DNA of 53,041 bases from Prevotella sp. P5-92 (GTDB taxonomy: Bacteria; Bacteroidota; Bacteroidia; Bacteroidales; Bacteroidaceae), in the NCBI RefSeq assembly GCF_002251245.1, contig NZ_NPJG01000113.1:1-53041 (forward strand), read 5' to 3'. Positions 17,006-29,420 of the stretch are shown in pieces (position 1 is the first letter of the stretch; every line of letters starts with the position of its first letter). The translations under genes and the position numbers were made by a program. Below the pieces are notes generated by a model. The model worked only from the letters and a program-made list of their open reading frames with translations. It was not told the DNA's origin and ran no database searches.

Positions 17006-17869
17006 CTATTCTTTGCCATCAGACTGAGGCTGTTTCTCTTCATCAGACTGAGGCTGTTCTATCTGCTGTCTAAGCATCTCGTTTTCCATCTGCTCGTCTT
17101 CGAGCTGTGCTTTTATTGCATCTATCTCCATCTGATACATCTCGTGTATAGCCTCTACATCGGGAGCTTTCTTCCACTTGGAGTTACCAATATAATATGT
17201 AAAGCCTATCTCGACGCCTGCTGACGACAGATACTGGCAAACGGGAGCGACGACAGCCTCCTTATGCTTGTTTCGGTGCATATAGCTGAGGTCGATATTG
17301 AAGGTGACACGATCAGAGAGACGGAACGTATTAAGCAATCCTACCGACACGCCAGTGAAATTATTGTTGTAAGAAAGGTTTCGCATCAGTCCGAAACCAA
17401 AATATGGGATGCAGTTATAGAGGCGATCGGGGTTATAGCCAACAAAGAGATTGCTCGCGTTGAACATCGTCTGGAGTTGGAAGCTGAGATACTTTATTGA
17501 CTCATACGTGCCAATGGCAGGATCGGCAAGTCCCTTGCCCCAAAAGCCATTAAGTTTCATTCTCAGTCCTAAGCCCGGAGTAAACCACTTGCCTATAGCC
17601 ATCGATAACCCAACATTGTTTCGGAACGACTTGAATGGGCTCTTTGAAGTCCCATCTGGTTCGTTCTCGTTATAGAGAGCCGTTCCGACGATGCCGGCAG
17701 ACACAAACCAGTTGGAGAAGAACGAGTTTGTGGTCACGCTATAATGACGTGTGGATGACGTGTTCCATCCCGACTGTGCCTCGAAGCTCTCATCCTGTGT
17801 CAGCTCGTCTTGAGCAGAGGCTACGAGAGCTACTGTAGCCATTAAAATAAATAAGATATATCTTTTCAT
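17006..17869 (-). CDS. outer-membrane beta-barrel protein with C-terminal coiled coil
   Basis: A 287-aa exported protein with signal peptide (MKRYILFILMATVALVASAQ). The middle ~200 residues look like an outer-membrane barrel. They share segments with the barrel half of the OmpA-family protein at 37.2 kb: MFNASNLFVGYNPDRLYN here against MFNLSNLFCGYNPVRTMN there. Unlike that protein it has no OmpA peptidoglycan-binding domain. It ends in a charged helix (residues about 240-275, MYQMEIDAIKAQLEDEQMEN) and a repeated QPQSDEEK/QPQSDGKE tail. It follows mutL by 5 bases and is the last gene of the guaB-to-mutL run. The exact role is unknown; a structural or envelope-linking protein is plausible. Confidence 0.8.
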   Translation of the reverse strand: MKRYILFILMATVALVASAQDELTQDESFEAQSGWNTSSTRHYSVTTNSFFSNWFVSAGIVGTALYNENEPDGTSKSPFKSFRNNVGLSMAIGKWFTPGLGLRMKLNGFWGKGLADPAIGTYESIKYLSFQLQTMFNASNLFVGYNPDRLYNCIPYFGFGLMRNLSYNNNFTGVSVGLLNTFRLSDRVTFNIDLSYMHRNKHKEAVVAPVCQYLSSAGVEIGFTYYIGNSKWKKAPDVEAIHEMYQMEIDAIKAQLEDEQMENEMLRQQIEQPQSDEEKQPQSDGKE

Positions 17870-17874
17870 GTCCT

Positions 17875-19710
17875 TTATCCCATTAGTTGTTCAATCTCTC
17901 GTTGTGGAAGAATACATATTATCGCCTTGCCGTCGGGGGTATAGTTGACGTTGGAACAAGTGAAGAGTTCGTTGATGAGCGACTCCATCTCGACGTTTGA
18001 CAACACCTGTCCTACGGGTATAGCCGCCGCACGTGCCATGGTGAGGGCGAGAGAGCGTCGGAGAGCATCTGTTGACGACGACACATTGTCGGCAGCATCA
18101 TCGAGCATAGACACAAGCAAAGCCTTGCAGTCGATGCCTTCCAGTCCGGCAGGAACGCCATTGATAGAATAGCTGTTCTGTCCGAGGTCAGTGAGGTCAA
18201 ATCCCATGTTGTTGATCTCCGGCAACACCTTATTGAGCAAGACAGCCAAGGAAGCAGGAAACTGGACCACCTCGGGGAAGAGCACCTGCTGCGACGGCGA
18301 GATATGCGTCTCCATCTGCTTCATGTAACGCTCAAACCGGATACGCATGTCGGCCCTCTGCTGATCGACGATCATCAGTCCCGACTTGACGGCAGTCATG
18401 ATGTAATGTCCTTTATACTGATAGTGTGCCAACGACCGTTCAGAGAAGTCGGAGTTTGCCTCGGACATTATGGGTTCGGAGAAGTCGAACGACTGTTGTG
18501 TGGCCTCTGGCCTTGACGGCACTGGGTCGTCGTCGCCAAGACCATTATACAGATCCTCCCATCTGTCTGGCACGGCGGGCTGTCGCGCCTCGCTATGAGT
18601 CTTAAACGGATTATAAGAGGCGTTATATTGCGGCTGCGGAGGAGCGTAGGTCTCGTGCTGCGGGTCGAAGAGCGGGATATCTGGTTTGCCTTCGGTATCG
18701 AAGTCGATACTTGGAATCTCGCAAAACTTGCCGATAGCATCGTTGACAGCAGCCGAGAGTATCTGCCAGATAGGCTGTTCGTTCTCAAACTTTATCTCCG
18801 TCTTTGTAGGATGGATATTGACGTCGATATCAGAGGGGTTGACATCGAAATAGATGAAATAAGGCACCTGCATTCCCACGGCGACGAGACGATCAAAGGC
18901 ATTCATTATCGCCTTATGGAAATATGGATGTTTCATATACCTGCCATTGACGAAGAAGAACTGATGAGCTCCTTTTTTCTTTGCCGACTCCGGCTTTCCT
19001 ACGAATCCCTTAATACGGCAGAGCGACGTATCTACCTCTACCGGCAACAGCACCTGGTTGAGACGCTTGCCAAACACATCGACGATACGCTGTCGGAGGC
19101 TACCCGGACGGAGGTTTATCAGTTCGGTGCCATTGCTATGCAGCGTGAAGGCGATATCGGGATAGACGAGAGTGATGCGTTCGTATGCCGTAAGGATATT
19201 GTTCAGTTCGGTGGTATTGGTCTTCAAGAACTTACGTCTTGCAGGGACATTGAAGAAGAGGTTGTCAACAATGAAGTTACTGCCTACGGGACAAGAGATA
19301 GGCTGCTGTTGCACCACCTTTGAGGCAGAGATGACCAGTTCGGTGCCCACCTCGCTCTCGCTCATACGCGTTTTCAGTTTCACCTGTGCCACGGCGGCTA
19401 TCGACGCCAATGCCTCGCCACGGAATCCCATGGTGGAAAGGGCGAAGAGGTCGTCGGCCTTACGTATCTTTGATGTGGCATGACGCTCGAAGGCGAGACG
19501 GGCGTCAGTCTCCGACATACCCCGTCCGTCGTCGATGACCTGTATTGAGGTGCGTCCGGCATCGACCACCACCACATCGATACGTTTTGCGTCTGCATCG
19601 ATGGCATTCTCCACGAGTTCCTTTATGACAGAAGCCGGTCTTTGTATCACCTCTCCCGCTGCTATCTGGTTGGCAACGGAGTCTGGGAGCAGTTGTATTA
19701 CGTCTGACAT
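17875..19710 (-). CDS. mutL: DNA mismatch repair protein MutL
   Basis: A 611-aa mismatch-repair ATPase that links mismatch recognition by MutS to downstream excision. The GHKL ATPase motifs are intact: [15 protein letters not shown] and [15 protein letters not shown], then [16 protein letters not shown] and [13 protein letters not shown]. The C-terminal dimerisation domain starts near residue 420. The metal-binding endonuclease motif is degenerate: [13 protein letters not shown] (449-461) replaces the DQHAxxExxxxE form, and the later CPHGRP-type motif reads NYTPDGKA (589-596). Its ATG overlaps the stop of the OstA-like gene in TAATG, so translation is probably coupled. Confidence 0.96.
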   Translation of the reverse strand: MSDVIQLLPDSVANQIAAGEVIQRPASVIKELVENAIDADAKRIDVVVVDAGRTSIQVIDDGRGMSETDARLAFERHATSKIRKADDLFALSTMGFRGEALASIAAVAQVKLKTRMSESEVGTELVISASKVVQQQPISCPVGSNFIVDNLFFNVPARRKFLKTNTTELNNILTAYERITLVYPDIAFTLHSNGTELINLRPGSLRQRIVDVFGKRLNQVLLPVEVDTSLCRIKGFVGKPESAKKKGAHQFFFVNGRYMKHPYFHKAIMNAFDRLVAVGMQVPYFIYFDVNPSDIDVNIHPTKTEIKFENEQPIWQILSAAVNDAIGKFCEIPSIDFDTEGKPDIPLFDPQHETYAPPQPQYNASYNPFKTHSEARQPAVPDRWEDLYNGLGDDDPVPSRPEATQQSFDFSEPIMSEANSDFSERSLAHYQYKGHYIMTAVKSGLMIVDQQRADMRIRFERYMKQMETHISPSQQVLFPEVVQFPASLAVLLNKVLPEINNMGFDLTDLGQNSYSINGVPAGLEGIDCKALLVSMLDDAADNVSSSTDALRRSLALTMARAAAIPVGQVLSNVEMESLINELFTCSNVNYTPDGKAIICILPQREIEQLMG

Positions 19711-21410
19711 TAGTCTATTTTCTCTTCGTTTTCTTCTTTTACTTCGTTTTCTTTTGCTTCTTTCTCTTCTTTCACATCATCGTTAAACAGATGCTGCAGC
19801 GGAGCCTCTCTTCGTTTCTCGGGTTTCAGCTCTGCCCCACCCTTCTTTGGTCGCCATTCGAAAATGTCGTCCTTGTTGAGTGGTCGGATATAGTCAAACC
19901 ACGCGTAGTTTGGCAGGAAATACTTTTCGGGCGGCACCTGTGTCAACGGATAGAGGGTGCCCTTTGCCTTTGGCATCCATATCTTCTTCATCTTCCTGTT
20001 TTCAAGGAACATGCGCATCTGCGTGGTCTCGGTATAGTTAAGACCGATGATAGTGCTGTCGCTGTCGTCGATGGGATAATAGACGATCTGCACATTGTCT
20101 TTCGACTCCGCCTCGTATATCTCTCCTTTCTCGAAGAAGGCGAACATTTCTTTTGACGATATCTGGTTGAAATGGATAGAGTCAGGCATCTGCTCGACGG
20201 AGAGAGCCTGTCCGATGACATGAGCCCTGTTGACGGTAGAGTCTTTCATATACACCCTTATCTCCTCGCCGAGGAGCTGCTGGTTCATATTCCATATTAT
20301 CGGGTCGCGATACATGATCATACAAGAGTCCAGGGAGTTATATACCAAGGAGTCGCACACCGCCTGCACATCGATTCTATAGGCGCGTACATGGTTGTAG
20401 GCGTGTATCTTGCGATATACCGAGTCGGTATTGATGTTGAAGGTAAAGATCTTAAATGTGTCGGCGTGCATGTATAGCGAGTCTTTCTGCGAGAAGTCGA
20501 TAGCCACGGCACGTTTTGTCGCCATGGCATATCCCGTATTCTCGTCATACCAGCAATAGTCGCCAGTGAGTTTGTTCTTGTTGATGGAATCGGTATAGAT
20601 GACATTTCCAAAAGCCTCCGACGTGCCTTTCTTGCTGTCATAATACACGCTGTCGCCGATGACGGATTTACCGTTGTCTTTCATCATCGACCGTCCGTAG
20701 AGTTCTGACTGTTCGCTCTTGGTATTATAATAGCCGTCTTCGGTATAGATATGGCTATTGCCCGAGGTGATGTTTGACGGACCTACGACATGTGCCAACG
20801 ACTTGCCGGTGTCATAGTAGAGCGTGTCGGACGTCATATAGAATTTCTTGTTGCGCAGTCGCACGTCATAGTTAAACACCGCCATACGGGTCTTCGTGTC
20901 GTACTCTCCCCAGTCGGAGGTGAGCACACTGCCGTTATCAACGAGTTTTCCTCCTTCAAAGAAATAACCTATGTTATAAAGACGGTCGAAGTTAAGGCTA
21001 TCGGTATATAGTTTCGACTTACGATGAGTGAGCACAACATTATATCGCGCCATTGCCATCTGGTCGTTGCCGTCGTAGTAGGCGTAGTCGGAAAAGAGCG
21101 TGAGAGTGTCGCCCTGATACATCTTCACATTGCCGAAAGCCTCGAAGGAGTTTGACGCCTCGTAGAAATGCGCACTGTCGCAGAACAGCTTAGCTCCGTT
21201 ATGCTTAAACTGTACGTGTCCGTTAAGAATCTGTGCGTCAGGATTCTTATACTGGTCGTATGACAGCACGTCAGAATGTATGAGATACACCCTGTTGTCT
21301 TCCGTCTTAGCCTGTCGTCTTACTCTCTTCTTCCCTTTCTGCGGCGTCACTGCCCAAGCCAGCGTGAAGATGCAGATAGCGGTAAGGATAAACGTTGTTC
21401 TTTTCGACAT
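19710..21410 (-). CDS. OstA-like (LptA-domain) protein
   Basis: A 566-aa exported protein with an N-terminal hydrophobic segment ([17 protein letters not shown]). The mature region has many short beta repeats typical of the OstA/LptA fold, such as [40 protein letters not shown] and [20 protein letters not shown]. Such proteins form a slide for LPS across the periplasm. The C-terminus is a charged E/K-rich tail. It lies 7 bases after the SurA-like gene and overlaps the mutL start. With lptB at 31.7 kb it suggests an LPS-transport role; whether it replaces LptA is inferred. Confidence 0.86.
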   Translation of the reverse strand: MSKRTTFILTAICIFTLAWAVTPQKGKKRVRRQAKTEDNRVYLIHSDVLSYDQYKNPDAQILNGHVQFKHNGAKLFCDSAHFYEASNSFEAFGNVKMYQGDTLTLFSDYAYYDGNDQMAMARYNVVLTHRKSKLYTDSLNFDRLYNIGYFFEGGKLVDNGSVLTSDWGEYDTKTRMAVFNYDVRLRNKKFYMTSDTLYYDTGKSLAHVVGPSNITSGNSHIYTEDGYYNTKSEQSELYGRSMMKDNGKSVIGDSVYYDSKKGTSEAFGNVIYTDSINKNKLTGDYCWYDENTGYAMATKRAVAIDFSQKDSLYMHADTFKIFTFNINTDSVYRKIHAYNHVRAYRIDVQAVCDSLVYNSLDSCMIMYRDPIIWNMNQQLLGEEIRVYMKDSTVNRAHVIGQALSVEQMPDSIHFNQISSKEMFAFFEKGEIYEAESKDNVQIVYYPIDDSDSTIIGLNYTETTQMRMFLENRKMKKIWMPKAKGTLYPLTQVPPEKYFLPNYAWFDYIRPLNKDDIFEWRPKKGGAELKPEKRREAPLQHLFNDDVKEEKEAKENEVKEENEEKID

Positions 21411-21417
21411 ATTTCAT

Positions 21418-22845
21418 TTACCTTATCCATCCGTCGTATTCAAACTTACAGTCGCGGTATCTTGGATTGATACGCACGTAAGTAGTCTTAATCTTGTCAA
21501 CGACCCACTTGTGAAGGATTTCCTCGCGCCGCTTAGCTTCCACCACGGCTTTCATCACCTGGAAGTCCTCGGTAATCTTTGCTTTATGTCCGTCAACCCT
21601 GTTCTTCAGCTTAACGATAGCGCACACCTTCTTGCCCCTGTTGTTGATGAGCGTGAAAGGCGCCGAGATGTCGCCAACCTTCATGGTGTCAACGACGACA
21701 GCCACCTCAGAAGGCAGGTCTTGCATGCGGAACTTGGATGTTCGCGACATCTCTGTAGAGTTGAACATCAGTCCGTTGTTGTTGCGTGTGTCCTTGTCGT
21801 CAGAGATATATGAAGCACCTTGGTCAAAGGTGAACTTCCCTCCAACGATGTCGTTGCGTATGGAGTCGAGACGGAGGAGGCACTTATCTACCGCCTCGTC
21901 AGACACCTGAGGCTTCATCAGGATATGACGTACCTTGATCTTGTCGCCACGCTTATCGACGAGCTGGATAATATGATAACCGAATTCAGACTCGACAATC
22001 TTCGACACCTTCTTCGGGTCGGTGAGGTTGAAAGCCACGTTGGCAAAGGCAGGATCGAGCATGCCACGACCAGTATAGTCGAGCTCACCGCCCTGGCGGG
22101 CTGATCCCGGGTCTTCGGAATAGAGGCGTGCGAGAGTGGTGAACGACGACTCGCCCTTCGTCACCCTGTCGGCAAAGTCGCGGAGAGTCTCTTTCACGCG
22201 GTTAATCTCTTCCTGCTCAATCTTTGGTGTCTGAGTGAGGATCTGCACTTCCACCTCTGTTGGCACGTAAGGGATGCTGTCCTGTGAGAGATTGTTGAAG
22301 AATCGTCTCACCTCCGCCGGAGTGACGGAGATGTCCTCGACCAATTTCTTCTGCATCTTCTCAGCCATCAAGCGGTCGCGCACCACGTCGTTCAGTTCGT
22401 TGCGCATCTGTGTGACAGTCTGTTTCTTGTATTCCTCGAGTTTCTCTTTCGAACCGATCATCTGTATCCAGCCATTGATCTGTCGTTCCACCATCTGTGA
22501 AATGTCAGACTGTGAGACCTCGATACTGTCGATGGCAGCCTGATGCAGGAACAGCTTCTGCACTGCTATCTGTTCGGGGATGACACAGTCGGGGTCGCCA
22601 TCCCAGCGCTGTCCTTCCTGTGCGGCCTGCAGTCGCATGGCTTCGACGTCGCTTTTGAGGATTGCCTCGTCGCCCACCACCCATATCACTTCATCGACGA
22701 TGGCTGATTCTGGTATCGGCTGTAAAGAGTCTGTGGCAACAGAATCGGTTGCCATGGTGTTTCCCGTCATCTGTCCGTTAGCCATTGATGCCAATCCTAT
22801 GATGGCGAGGAATACTATTGAATATAGTCTGATACTTGTTGTCAT
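21418..22845 (-). CDS. SurA-like periplasmic peptidyl-prolyl isomerase
   Basis: A 475-aa exported chaperone with signal peptide (LYSIVFLAIIGLASMANGQ). An N-terminal SurA-type helical domain (residues ~50-180, EVIWVVGDEAILKSDVEAM) is followed by two parvulin domains, the first carrying FADRVTKGESSFTTLARLYS and GGELDYTGRGMLDPAFANVA, the second starting VRHILMKPQ. SurA proteins escort outer-membrane proteins through the periplasm. It sits between a second parvulin protein (26-base gap) and the OstA-like gene (7-base gap), so it is part of an envelope-assembly run. Confidence 0.9.
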   Translation of the reverse strand: MTTSIRLYSIVFLAIIGLASMANGQMTGNTMATDSVATDSLQPIPESAIVDEVIWVVGDEAILKSDVEAMRLQAAQEGQRWDGDPDCVIPEQIAVQKLFLHQAAIDSIEVSQSDISQMVERQINGWIQMIGSKEKLEEYKKQTVTQMRNELNDVVRDRLMAEKMQKKLVEDISVTPAEVRRFFNNLSQDSIPYVPTEVEVQILTQTPKIEQEEINRVKETLRDFADRVTKGESSFTTLARLYSEDPGSARQGGELDYTGRGMLDPAFANVAFNLTDPKKVSKIVESEFGYHIIQLVDKRGDKIKVRHILMKPQVSDEAVDKCLLRLDSIRNDIVGGKFTFDQGASYISDDKDTRNNNGLMFNSTEMSRTSKFRMQDLPSEVAVVVDTMKVGDISAPFTLINNRGKKVCAIVKLKNRVDGHKAKITEDFQVMKAVVEAKRREEILHKWVVDKIKTTYVRINPRYRDCKFEYDGWIR

Positions 22846-22871
22846 TATTGTTTTTTGAAGATATTATTATT

Positions 22872-24311
22872 CTATTTTGTAATGTCAGCATACGATGGTA
22901 TTGTCTTCAGCACATCATAGTTTATTACTACGGCATAGCGGCGTCTGAGGTCGGCAATCCATTCCTGTTCGAGTCGCTCCTGATAGTCTGACACCACAAG
23001 ACCGCGCACGTCGGTATATACCTTCGGCGCCTTCAGCTTCTTGCCATAGACGGCAGCCTCGATAAAGCCTTCCGGCATCTTGAATGTAGTGTCGGCCTTG
23101 AAGACAAGACGATCAACGACGGCATTGTCGCCACGTTTGAAGATGCCTTTCTCCGCCCTGATGCGTTTAGTGCTGTCGGCATTGAACGTGGCATGTAGCT
23201 TCTCGTTCCAGTCCTCGAAGTCTAACTTCTTCAGACATTTTTCCACTTCCTTCACGTCTTTTCCGTCGCGAACGAAATAGGCGATGCCCCTATATCGCGG
23301 AGCGTCCCACTTATACTTCTTCTTGTTAGCCTTAAAGAAAGCCTCCTGCCCAGCCTCGTCCTTGGCAGCCTTTTCCCATACCATACGATTGCTTTCCTCA
23401 TAGAGTAACAGTCCGTCATGATACTCCTTGAAGAGCCATTTCTTGTCGGAGTCAACCGCGGCTATAGAGTCAGCATACTGCTGCATTACCTCTTCATTTG
23501 TCTTACTGCCATCCGAAACTTTCACGATAGCATCGACCTTGCGCAAGGCTATCGACTCGCGGATATTCCTACGTTCGATAAACTTAAGGATATCGTTGAG
23601 CACGGTGTCGAACGGCTCTAATTGCTTACGTCCTTTCATCAGAATGATATGATAGCCAGCAGGCGAAAGGAAAGGCTTGCTCATCTCTCCTGTCTGTAGC
23701 GAGAACGCCACCTCTTCAAACTCCTTCAAAGTCTGGTTCACGGCTATCCACGGCAGCAGTCCTCCCCGCTTTGCCGTACCGGGATCCTGCGAGAAGTCTT
23801 TTGCCAACTGTTCGAAGTCACCTCCGTTCTGCAGCACGCCGTAGATGGAGTCGATACGTGCCTTTGCCGCCTCCTGCTCCTTGGCGGACGCCTTCTGCGA
23901 CAAGCGCAGTAAGATATGTGCCGGCTGCACCAATCCCTGAGGACCGATACTGGCTTTCTGCACGTCGTAAAGTCTGTGAGCCTCAGCCATCACGTCAGCG
24001 TCGGTGACGATGGCGGGAAGGACCTGGCGGTCGCGGTACTGCAGATATTCCTTGCGAAACGAAGCCATGGTGTCGAGATGCGCCTCCAATGCCGCCGCCA
24101 CCTTGAGGCGGTAGTTGACATACAGGTCGGCAAACTCTTCCACGGTCTTTCGGTCAATTACTTCTTCACCGTTGTTCTTGTTATATGAGTAGATGAATTC
24201 CGAGCGATATACTGGAACACCGTTGACTGTCATCACCACGGGGTCGGCTGTTGTCTGTGCGCCGGCAGCCAAGGTGAAGAGCAATGATACTATTGTGAAT
24301 ATTATCTTCAT
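22872..24311 (-). CDS. parvulin-type (PpiC) peptidyl-prolyl isomerase
   Basis: A 479-aa exported protein starting at the ATG at 24311, which gives a clear signal peptide (MKIIFTIVSLLFTLAAGAQ). The frame stays open upstream for 99 more codons, but those overlap the guaB stop and are not protein-like. A PpiC/rotamase domain is visible with PAHILLRLSQKASAKEQEAA, GGDFEQLAKDFSQDPGTAKR, GGLLPWI and GYHIILMKGR. The C-terminal half is unassigned and charged. It follows guaB by 79 bases. A periplasmic folding role is likely; it resembles PrsA/PpiD-type helpers rather than the neighbouring SurA-like protein. Confidence 0.88.
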   Translation of the reverse strand: MKIIFTIVSLLFTLAAGAQTTADPVVMTVNGVPVYRSEFIYSYNKNNGEEVIDRKTVEEFADLYVNYRLKVAAALEAHLDTMASFRKEYLQYRDRQVLPAIVTDADVMAEAHRLYDVQKASIGPQGLVQPAHILLRLSQKASAKEQEAAKARIDSIYGVLQNGGDFEQLAKDFSQDPGTAKRGGLLPWIAVNQTLKEFEEVAFSLQTGEMSKPFLSPAGYHIILMKGRKQLEPFDTVLNDILKFIERRNIRESIALRKVDAIVKVSDGSKTNEEVMQQYADSIAAVDSDKKWLFKEYHDGLLLYEESNRMVWEKAAKDEAGQEAFFKANKKKYKWDAPRYRGIAYFVRDGKDVKEVEKCLKKLDFEDWNEKLHATFNADSTKRIRAEKGIFKRGDNAVVDRLVFKADTTFKMPEGFIEAAVYGKKLKAPKVYTDVRGLVVSDYQERLEQEWIADLRRRYAVVINYDVLKTIPSYADITK

Positions 24312-24390
24312 ATTTCGCAAAAGTGGGCGGACACTATTGTCCGCCCTATAATTATAATAATGTGTATTCAAAGAGAGCGAATGTCTGTCA

Positions 24391-25884
<1,494 letters not shown>

Positions 25885-25899
25885 CTATTTTATTGCGTG

Positions 25900-25907
25900 C
25901 AAATTTA
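25900..25907 (-). promoter_or_regulatory. -7 promoter element of guaB
   Basis: TAAATTTG followed by GCACGC on the minus strand, 27 bases before the guaB ATG. No clear -33 TTTG is seen. Confidence 0.6.
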
Positions 25908-25990
25908 GCACAATTTTCTCATATAATGAGCGTTATTCTACAATTTCTTCTCAGTTTAACTTTATTTAAAAGAGGAGGAGAGGAAGAGCG

Positions 25991-28171
25991 TCAGTTTGCC
26001 ATTTCTGAAATGAACTTTATCCTCACCAGTCTTATCTCGTCTTCCGAGTAGTCTTCACCCAGCTCTTCGATGGCTGTCTCGAGGTCGTCGGTATCTGAAT
26101 CGAGGAAATAGTCGTAGATGTCGTCTATATGGTCCTCGTCCATCACCTCTTCGAGGAAGTAGTCGATATTTAGCTTTGTGCCGGAATAGACTATTGCCTC
26201 CACCTCGTCGAGCATCTCGTCGAAGTCGATGCCTTTGGCGTTGGCTATGTCGTCGAGTGCTATCTGGCGGTCGATGCCTTGTATGATGCTCACCTTGAGC
26301 ATCGACTTCTTTGCCACCGTACGCACGCGCAGGTCAGCCTGTCTGACGATGTCGTTTTCCTCGCAATAGTTCTTTATCACCTCGACAAACTCCTTTGCAT
26401 AGGGCTGTCGCACCTTACCCTCGCCGACGCCCTGTATGCTCTTGAGCTCTTCGAGGGTGACAGGATAGTCGGTTGCCATCTGCTCTATCGACACATCCTG
26501 GAAGATGACATAAGGCGGACGTTCCATCTGCTTCGAGATCTTCTTTCGCAGGTCGCGTAGGATGGCGCACAGCGTCGGGTCGAGGGCGCAAGGGTTGTCG
26601 CCTCCCTCTTCTGAGTAGTCCTCGTCAAACTCATTGTCCTTGACGATCTCAAAGGAGTGAGGTTTCTTTATGAATCTCTTTCCTTCTGCCGTGATCTTCA
26701 GCAGGCCATAGTTCTCCACGTCCTTCTTCAGCAGTCCGCTGATGAGGGCATGGCGTATCAATGGGTTCCATATCTTCTCGTCGTCGTCGGCACCTGAGCC
26801 GAACTCTTCGAGGTTCTGGTGCTTGTGTGCGACGATCTCGTCGGTTTCCTTAGCTGTGATGAAGTCGATGACATAGTCTGTACGGAAGTTTTCCTTGATG
26901 GCCACGATGGCTTTCAGCGCTATCACCATCTGGTCTTTTGCCTCTACCTTGGTCTTAGGATGCAGACAGTTGTCGCAGTTGCCGCAGTTGGCTTTGTCGT
27001 ATGCCTCACCGAAATAGTGAAGCAGCATCTTTCTTCGGCACACGGAGGTCTCGGCATACGCCGCAGTCTCCTGTAGCAGTTGTCGGCCGATATCCTGTTC
27101 CGCCACGGGTTTTCCCTCCATAAACTTGTCCAGTTTCCTGAGGTCTTTATTGCTGTAGAAAGCTATACACATGCCTTCGCCGCCGTCACGTCCGGCACGT
27201 CCCGTCTCCTGGTAATATCCTTCGAGGCTCTTCGGTATGTCGTAGTGGATGACGAAGCGCACGTCGGGCTTGTCGATGCCCATGCCGAAGGCTATTGTCG
27301 CCACGATGACGTCGATACGTTCCATGAGGAAGTCGTCCTGTGTCTGGGAGCGTGTGGCAGAGTCGAGACCGGCATGGTATGCGGCAGCCTTGATGTCGTT
27401 TGTCTTCAGTATGGCTGCCAGTTCCTCTACCTTCTTTCTCGACAGACAGTAGATGATGCCGCTCTTTCCCGGATGTTGGCGTATGAACTTGATGATATCC
27501 TTGTCCACGTCCTTCGTCTTCGGCCTTACTTCATAATAAAGGTTGGGGCGATTGAACGAGCTCTTGAACTCCTTGGCATCGACGATGCCGAGGTTTTTCT
27601 TTATGTCGGTACGCACCTTGTCGGTGGCTGTCGCCGTGAGCGCGATGACCGGCGCATTGCCTATCTCATTTACGATGGGTCTGATGCGTCGGTATTCTGG
27701 ACGGAAGTCATGTCCCCACTCAGAGATACAGTGAGCCTCATCGACAGCATAAAATGATATCTTCACCGACTTGAGGAACTCTACATTATCTTCTTTTGTC
27801 AACGATTCAGGAGCCACATACAGCAGTTTTGTATGTCCGCTGAGTATGTCGCTCTTCACACGGTCAATAGCGGCTTTATTGAGCGAAGAGTTAAGATAGT
27901 GCGCCACTCCTTCCACCTCGCTGAGGCCATTCATGAAGTCCACCTGGTTCTTCATCAGCGCGATGAGTGGTGAGATGACGATGGCTGTTCCCTCCATAAG
28001 CAACGAGGGGAGCTGATAGCATAGCGACTTGCCTCCGCCTGTCGGCATGAGCACGAAGGTGTCGTTGCCGGCAAGCAGATTCTGCACTATCGCTTCTTGA
28101 TCGCCCTTGAACTTGTCAAAGCCGAAATATTTTTTCAATTCTGCGGTTAGATTCATATCCTGTTGTTTCAT
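25991..28171 (-). CDS. recQ: ATP-dependent DNA helicase RecQ
   Basis: A 726-aa 3'-5' DNA helicase. Motif I is MPTGGGKSLCYQLP, motif II is AVDEAHCISEWGHDFRPEY, and the later motifs include ATIAFGMGIDKPDVRFVIHYD and YYQETGRAGRDG. The zinc-binding region is CRRKMLLHYFGE...CGNCDNC, followed by a winged-helix region and an HRDC domain (about residues 540-620). An extra C-terminal acidic helical part (~100 residues) makes it longer than E. coli RecQ. I use the ATG at 28171; a GTG at 28180 and an ATG at 28156 are alternatives. It lies 30 bases after clpX, probably read from the clpP promoter. Confidence 0.95.
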   Translation of the reverse strand: MKQQDMNLTAELKKYFGFDKFKGDQEAIVQNLLAGNDTFVLMPTGGGKSLCYQLPSLLMEGTAIVISPLIALMKNQVDFMNGLSEVEGVAHYLNSSLNKAAIDRVKSDILSGHTKLLYVAPESLTKEDNVEFLKSVKISFYAVDEAHCISEWGHDFRPEYRRIRPIVNEIGNAPVIALTATATDKVRTDIKKNLGIVDAKEFKSSFNRPNLYYEVRPKTKDVDKDIIKFIRQHPGKSGIIYCLSRKKVEELAAILKTNDIKAAAYHAGLDSATRSQTQDDFLMERIDVIVATIAFGMGIDKPDVRFVIHYDIPKSLEGYYQETGRAGRDGGEGMCIAFYSNKDLRKLDKFMEGKPVAEQDIGRQLLQETAAYAETSVCRRKMLLHYFGEAYDKANCGNCDNCLHPKTKVEAKDQMVIALKAIVAIKENFRTDYVIDFITAKETDEIVAHKHQNLEEFGSGADDDEKIWNPLIRHALISGLLKKDVENYGLLKITAEGKRFIKKPHSFEIVKDNEFDEDYSEEGGDNPCALDPTLCAILRDLRKKISKQMERPPYVIFQDVSIEQMATDYPVTLEELKSIQGVGEGKVRQPYAKEFVEVIKNYCEENDIVRQADLRVRTVAKKSMLKVSIIQGIDRQIALDDIANAKGIDFDEMLDEVEAIVYSGTKLNIDYFLEEVMDEDHIDDIYDYFLDSDTDDLETAIEELGEDYSEDEIRLVRIKFISEMAN

Positions 28172-28201
28172 TTGTCTCACTTATGTCATCAGCCGTTGTT
28201 C

Positions 28202-29419
28202 CTATCCCACTTTCTGGAGTCGCGACTTCTCCAGCTGTTGTTTTGCATAATCGGCGGTGACTTCAAATTTCTTTATTCTTTTCGAAGGCAGCTCAAACAT
28301 CGCGTCGTTCATTATGCTTTCCACTATCGAGCGCAGTCCTCGAGCGCCGAGCTTGTATTCCACGGCCTTGTCAACGATGACGTCGAGGGCTTCCTGGCTG
28401 AACGTCAGTTGTATTCCGTCCATCTCAAACAGCTTGACATACTGCTTGACGATTGAGTTTTTAGGTTCTATAAGTATCTTTGCGAGTGCTTCCTTGTCGA
28501 GCGGATTAAGGTATGTGAGCACAGGCAGACGACCTATGATTTCCGGTATGAGTCCGAAAGACTTCAGGTCTTGCGGCAACACATATTTCATGATGTCGCT
28601 CTTGTCTATTTTCCTTACATTCTGCACCGAGTTATATCCCACCGTATGGGTGTTCATTCGCTGTGCTATCTTCACTTCGATGCCGTCGAACGCTCCGCCG
28701 CAGATAAACAAGATATTGCGGGTATCAACATGGATATAGTCCTGGTCGGGATGCTTTCTGCCTCCCTTGGGCGGCACGTTGACCATTGTGCCCTCAAGCA
28801 GCTTGAGCAGTCCCTGCTGTACTCCCTCGCCACTGACGTCGCGTGTTATCGAAGGGTTGTCGCCCTTGCGTGCTATCTTGTCTATCTCGTCGATAAACAC
28901 GATGCCTCGCTGGGCAGCCTCGACATTATAATCTGCCACCTGCAGCAGTCGCGAGAGGATGCTCTCCACGTCCTCGCCCACGTATCCTGCCTCGGTGAAC
29001 ACCGTGGCATCGACGATGGTGAAAGGCACGTCGAGGAGTTTAGCTATGGTGCGTGCGAGCAGAGTCTTTCCCGTTCCGGTGCTTCCCACCATGACGATGT
29101 TGCTCTTCTCTATCTCCACGCCGCTATCGTCGGCGGGCTGCTGGAGTCGCTTGTAGTGATTATATACGGCCACTGCCAGGCATTTCTTCGCTTCGTCCTG
29201 TCCGATGATATACTCGTCGAGATATTCCTTTATCTTCACCGGCTTTGGCACGGCCTTCGTCTTGAAGGCCTTTGGTTTATCCGCCTTTGCGGCTATCTGG
29301 GACGACTCGTAGATGCGGTATGCCTGTTCGATACACACGTCACAGATATTTCCGTTGATACCGGTGACGAGCAGGCTGCACTGATTCTCCGGCCTTCCGC
29401 AGAAATTACATTTCTTCAT
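28202..29419 (-). CDS. clpX: ATP-dependent Clp protease ATP-binding subunit ClpX
   Basis: A 405-aa AAA+ unfoldase that feeds substrates to ClpP. The zinc-binding domain has Cys4, Cys7, Cys26 and Cys29. Walker A is [11 protein letters not shown], Walker B is [12 protein letters not shown], and the pore loop GYVGED and sensor regions (GARGLRSI) are in place. It begins 1 base after the clpP stop, so the protease and its unfoldase are made together. Confidence 0.97.
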   Translation of the reverse strand: MKKCNFCGRPENQCSLLVTGINGNICDVCIEQAYRIYESSQIAAKADKPKAFKTKAVPKPVKIKEYLDEYIIGQDEAKKCLAVAVYNHYKRLQQPADDSGVEIEKSNIVMVGSTGTGKTLLARTIAKLLDVPFTIVDATVFTEAGYVGEDVESILSRLLQVADYNVEAAQRGIVFIDEIDKIARKGDNPSITRDVSGEGVQQGLLKLLEGTMVNVPPKGGRKHPDQDYIHVDTRNILFICGGAFDGIEVKIAQRMNTHTVGYNSVQNVRKIDKSDIMKYVLPQDLKSFGLIPEIIGRLPVLTYLNPLDKEALAKILIEPKNSIVKQYVKLFEMDGIQLTFSQEALDVIVDKAVEYKLGARGLRSIVESIMNDAMFELPSKRIKKFEVTADYAKQQLEKSRLQKVG

Positions 29420-29420
29420 T

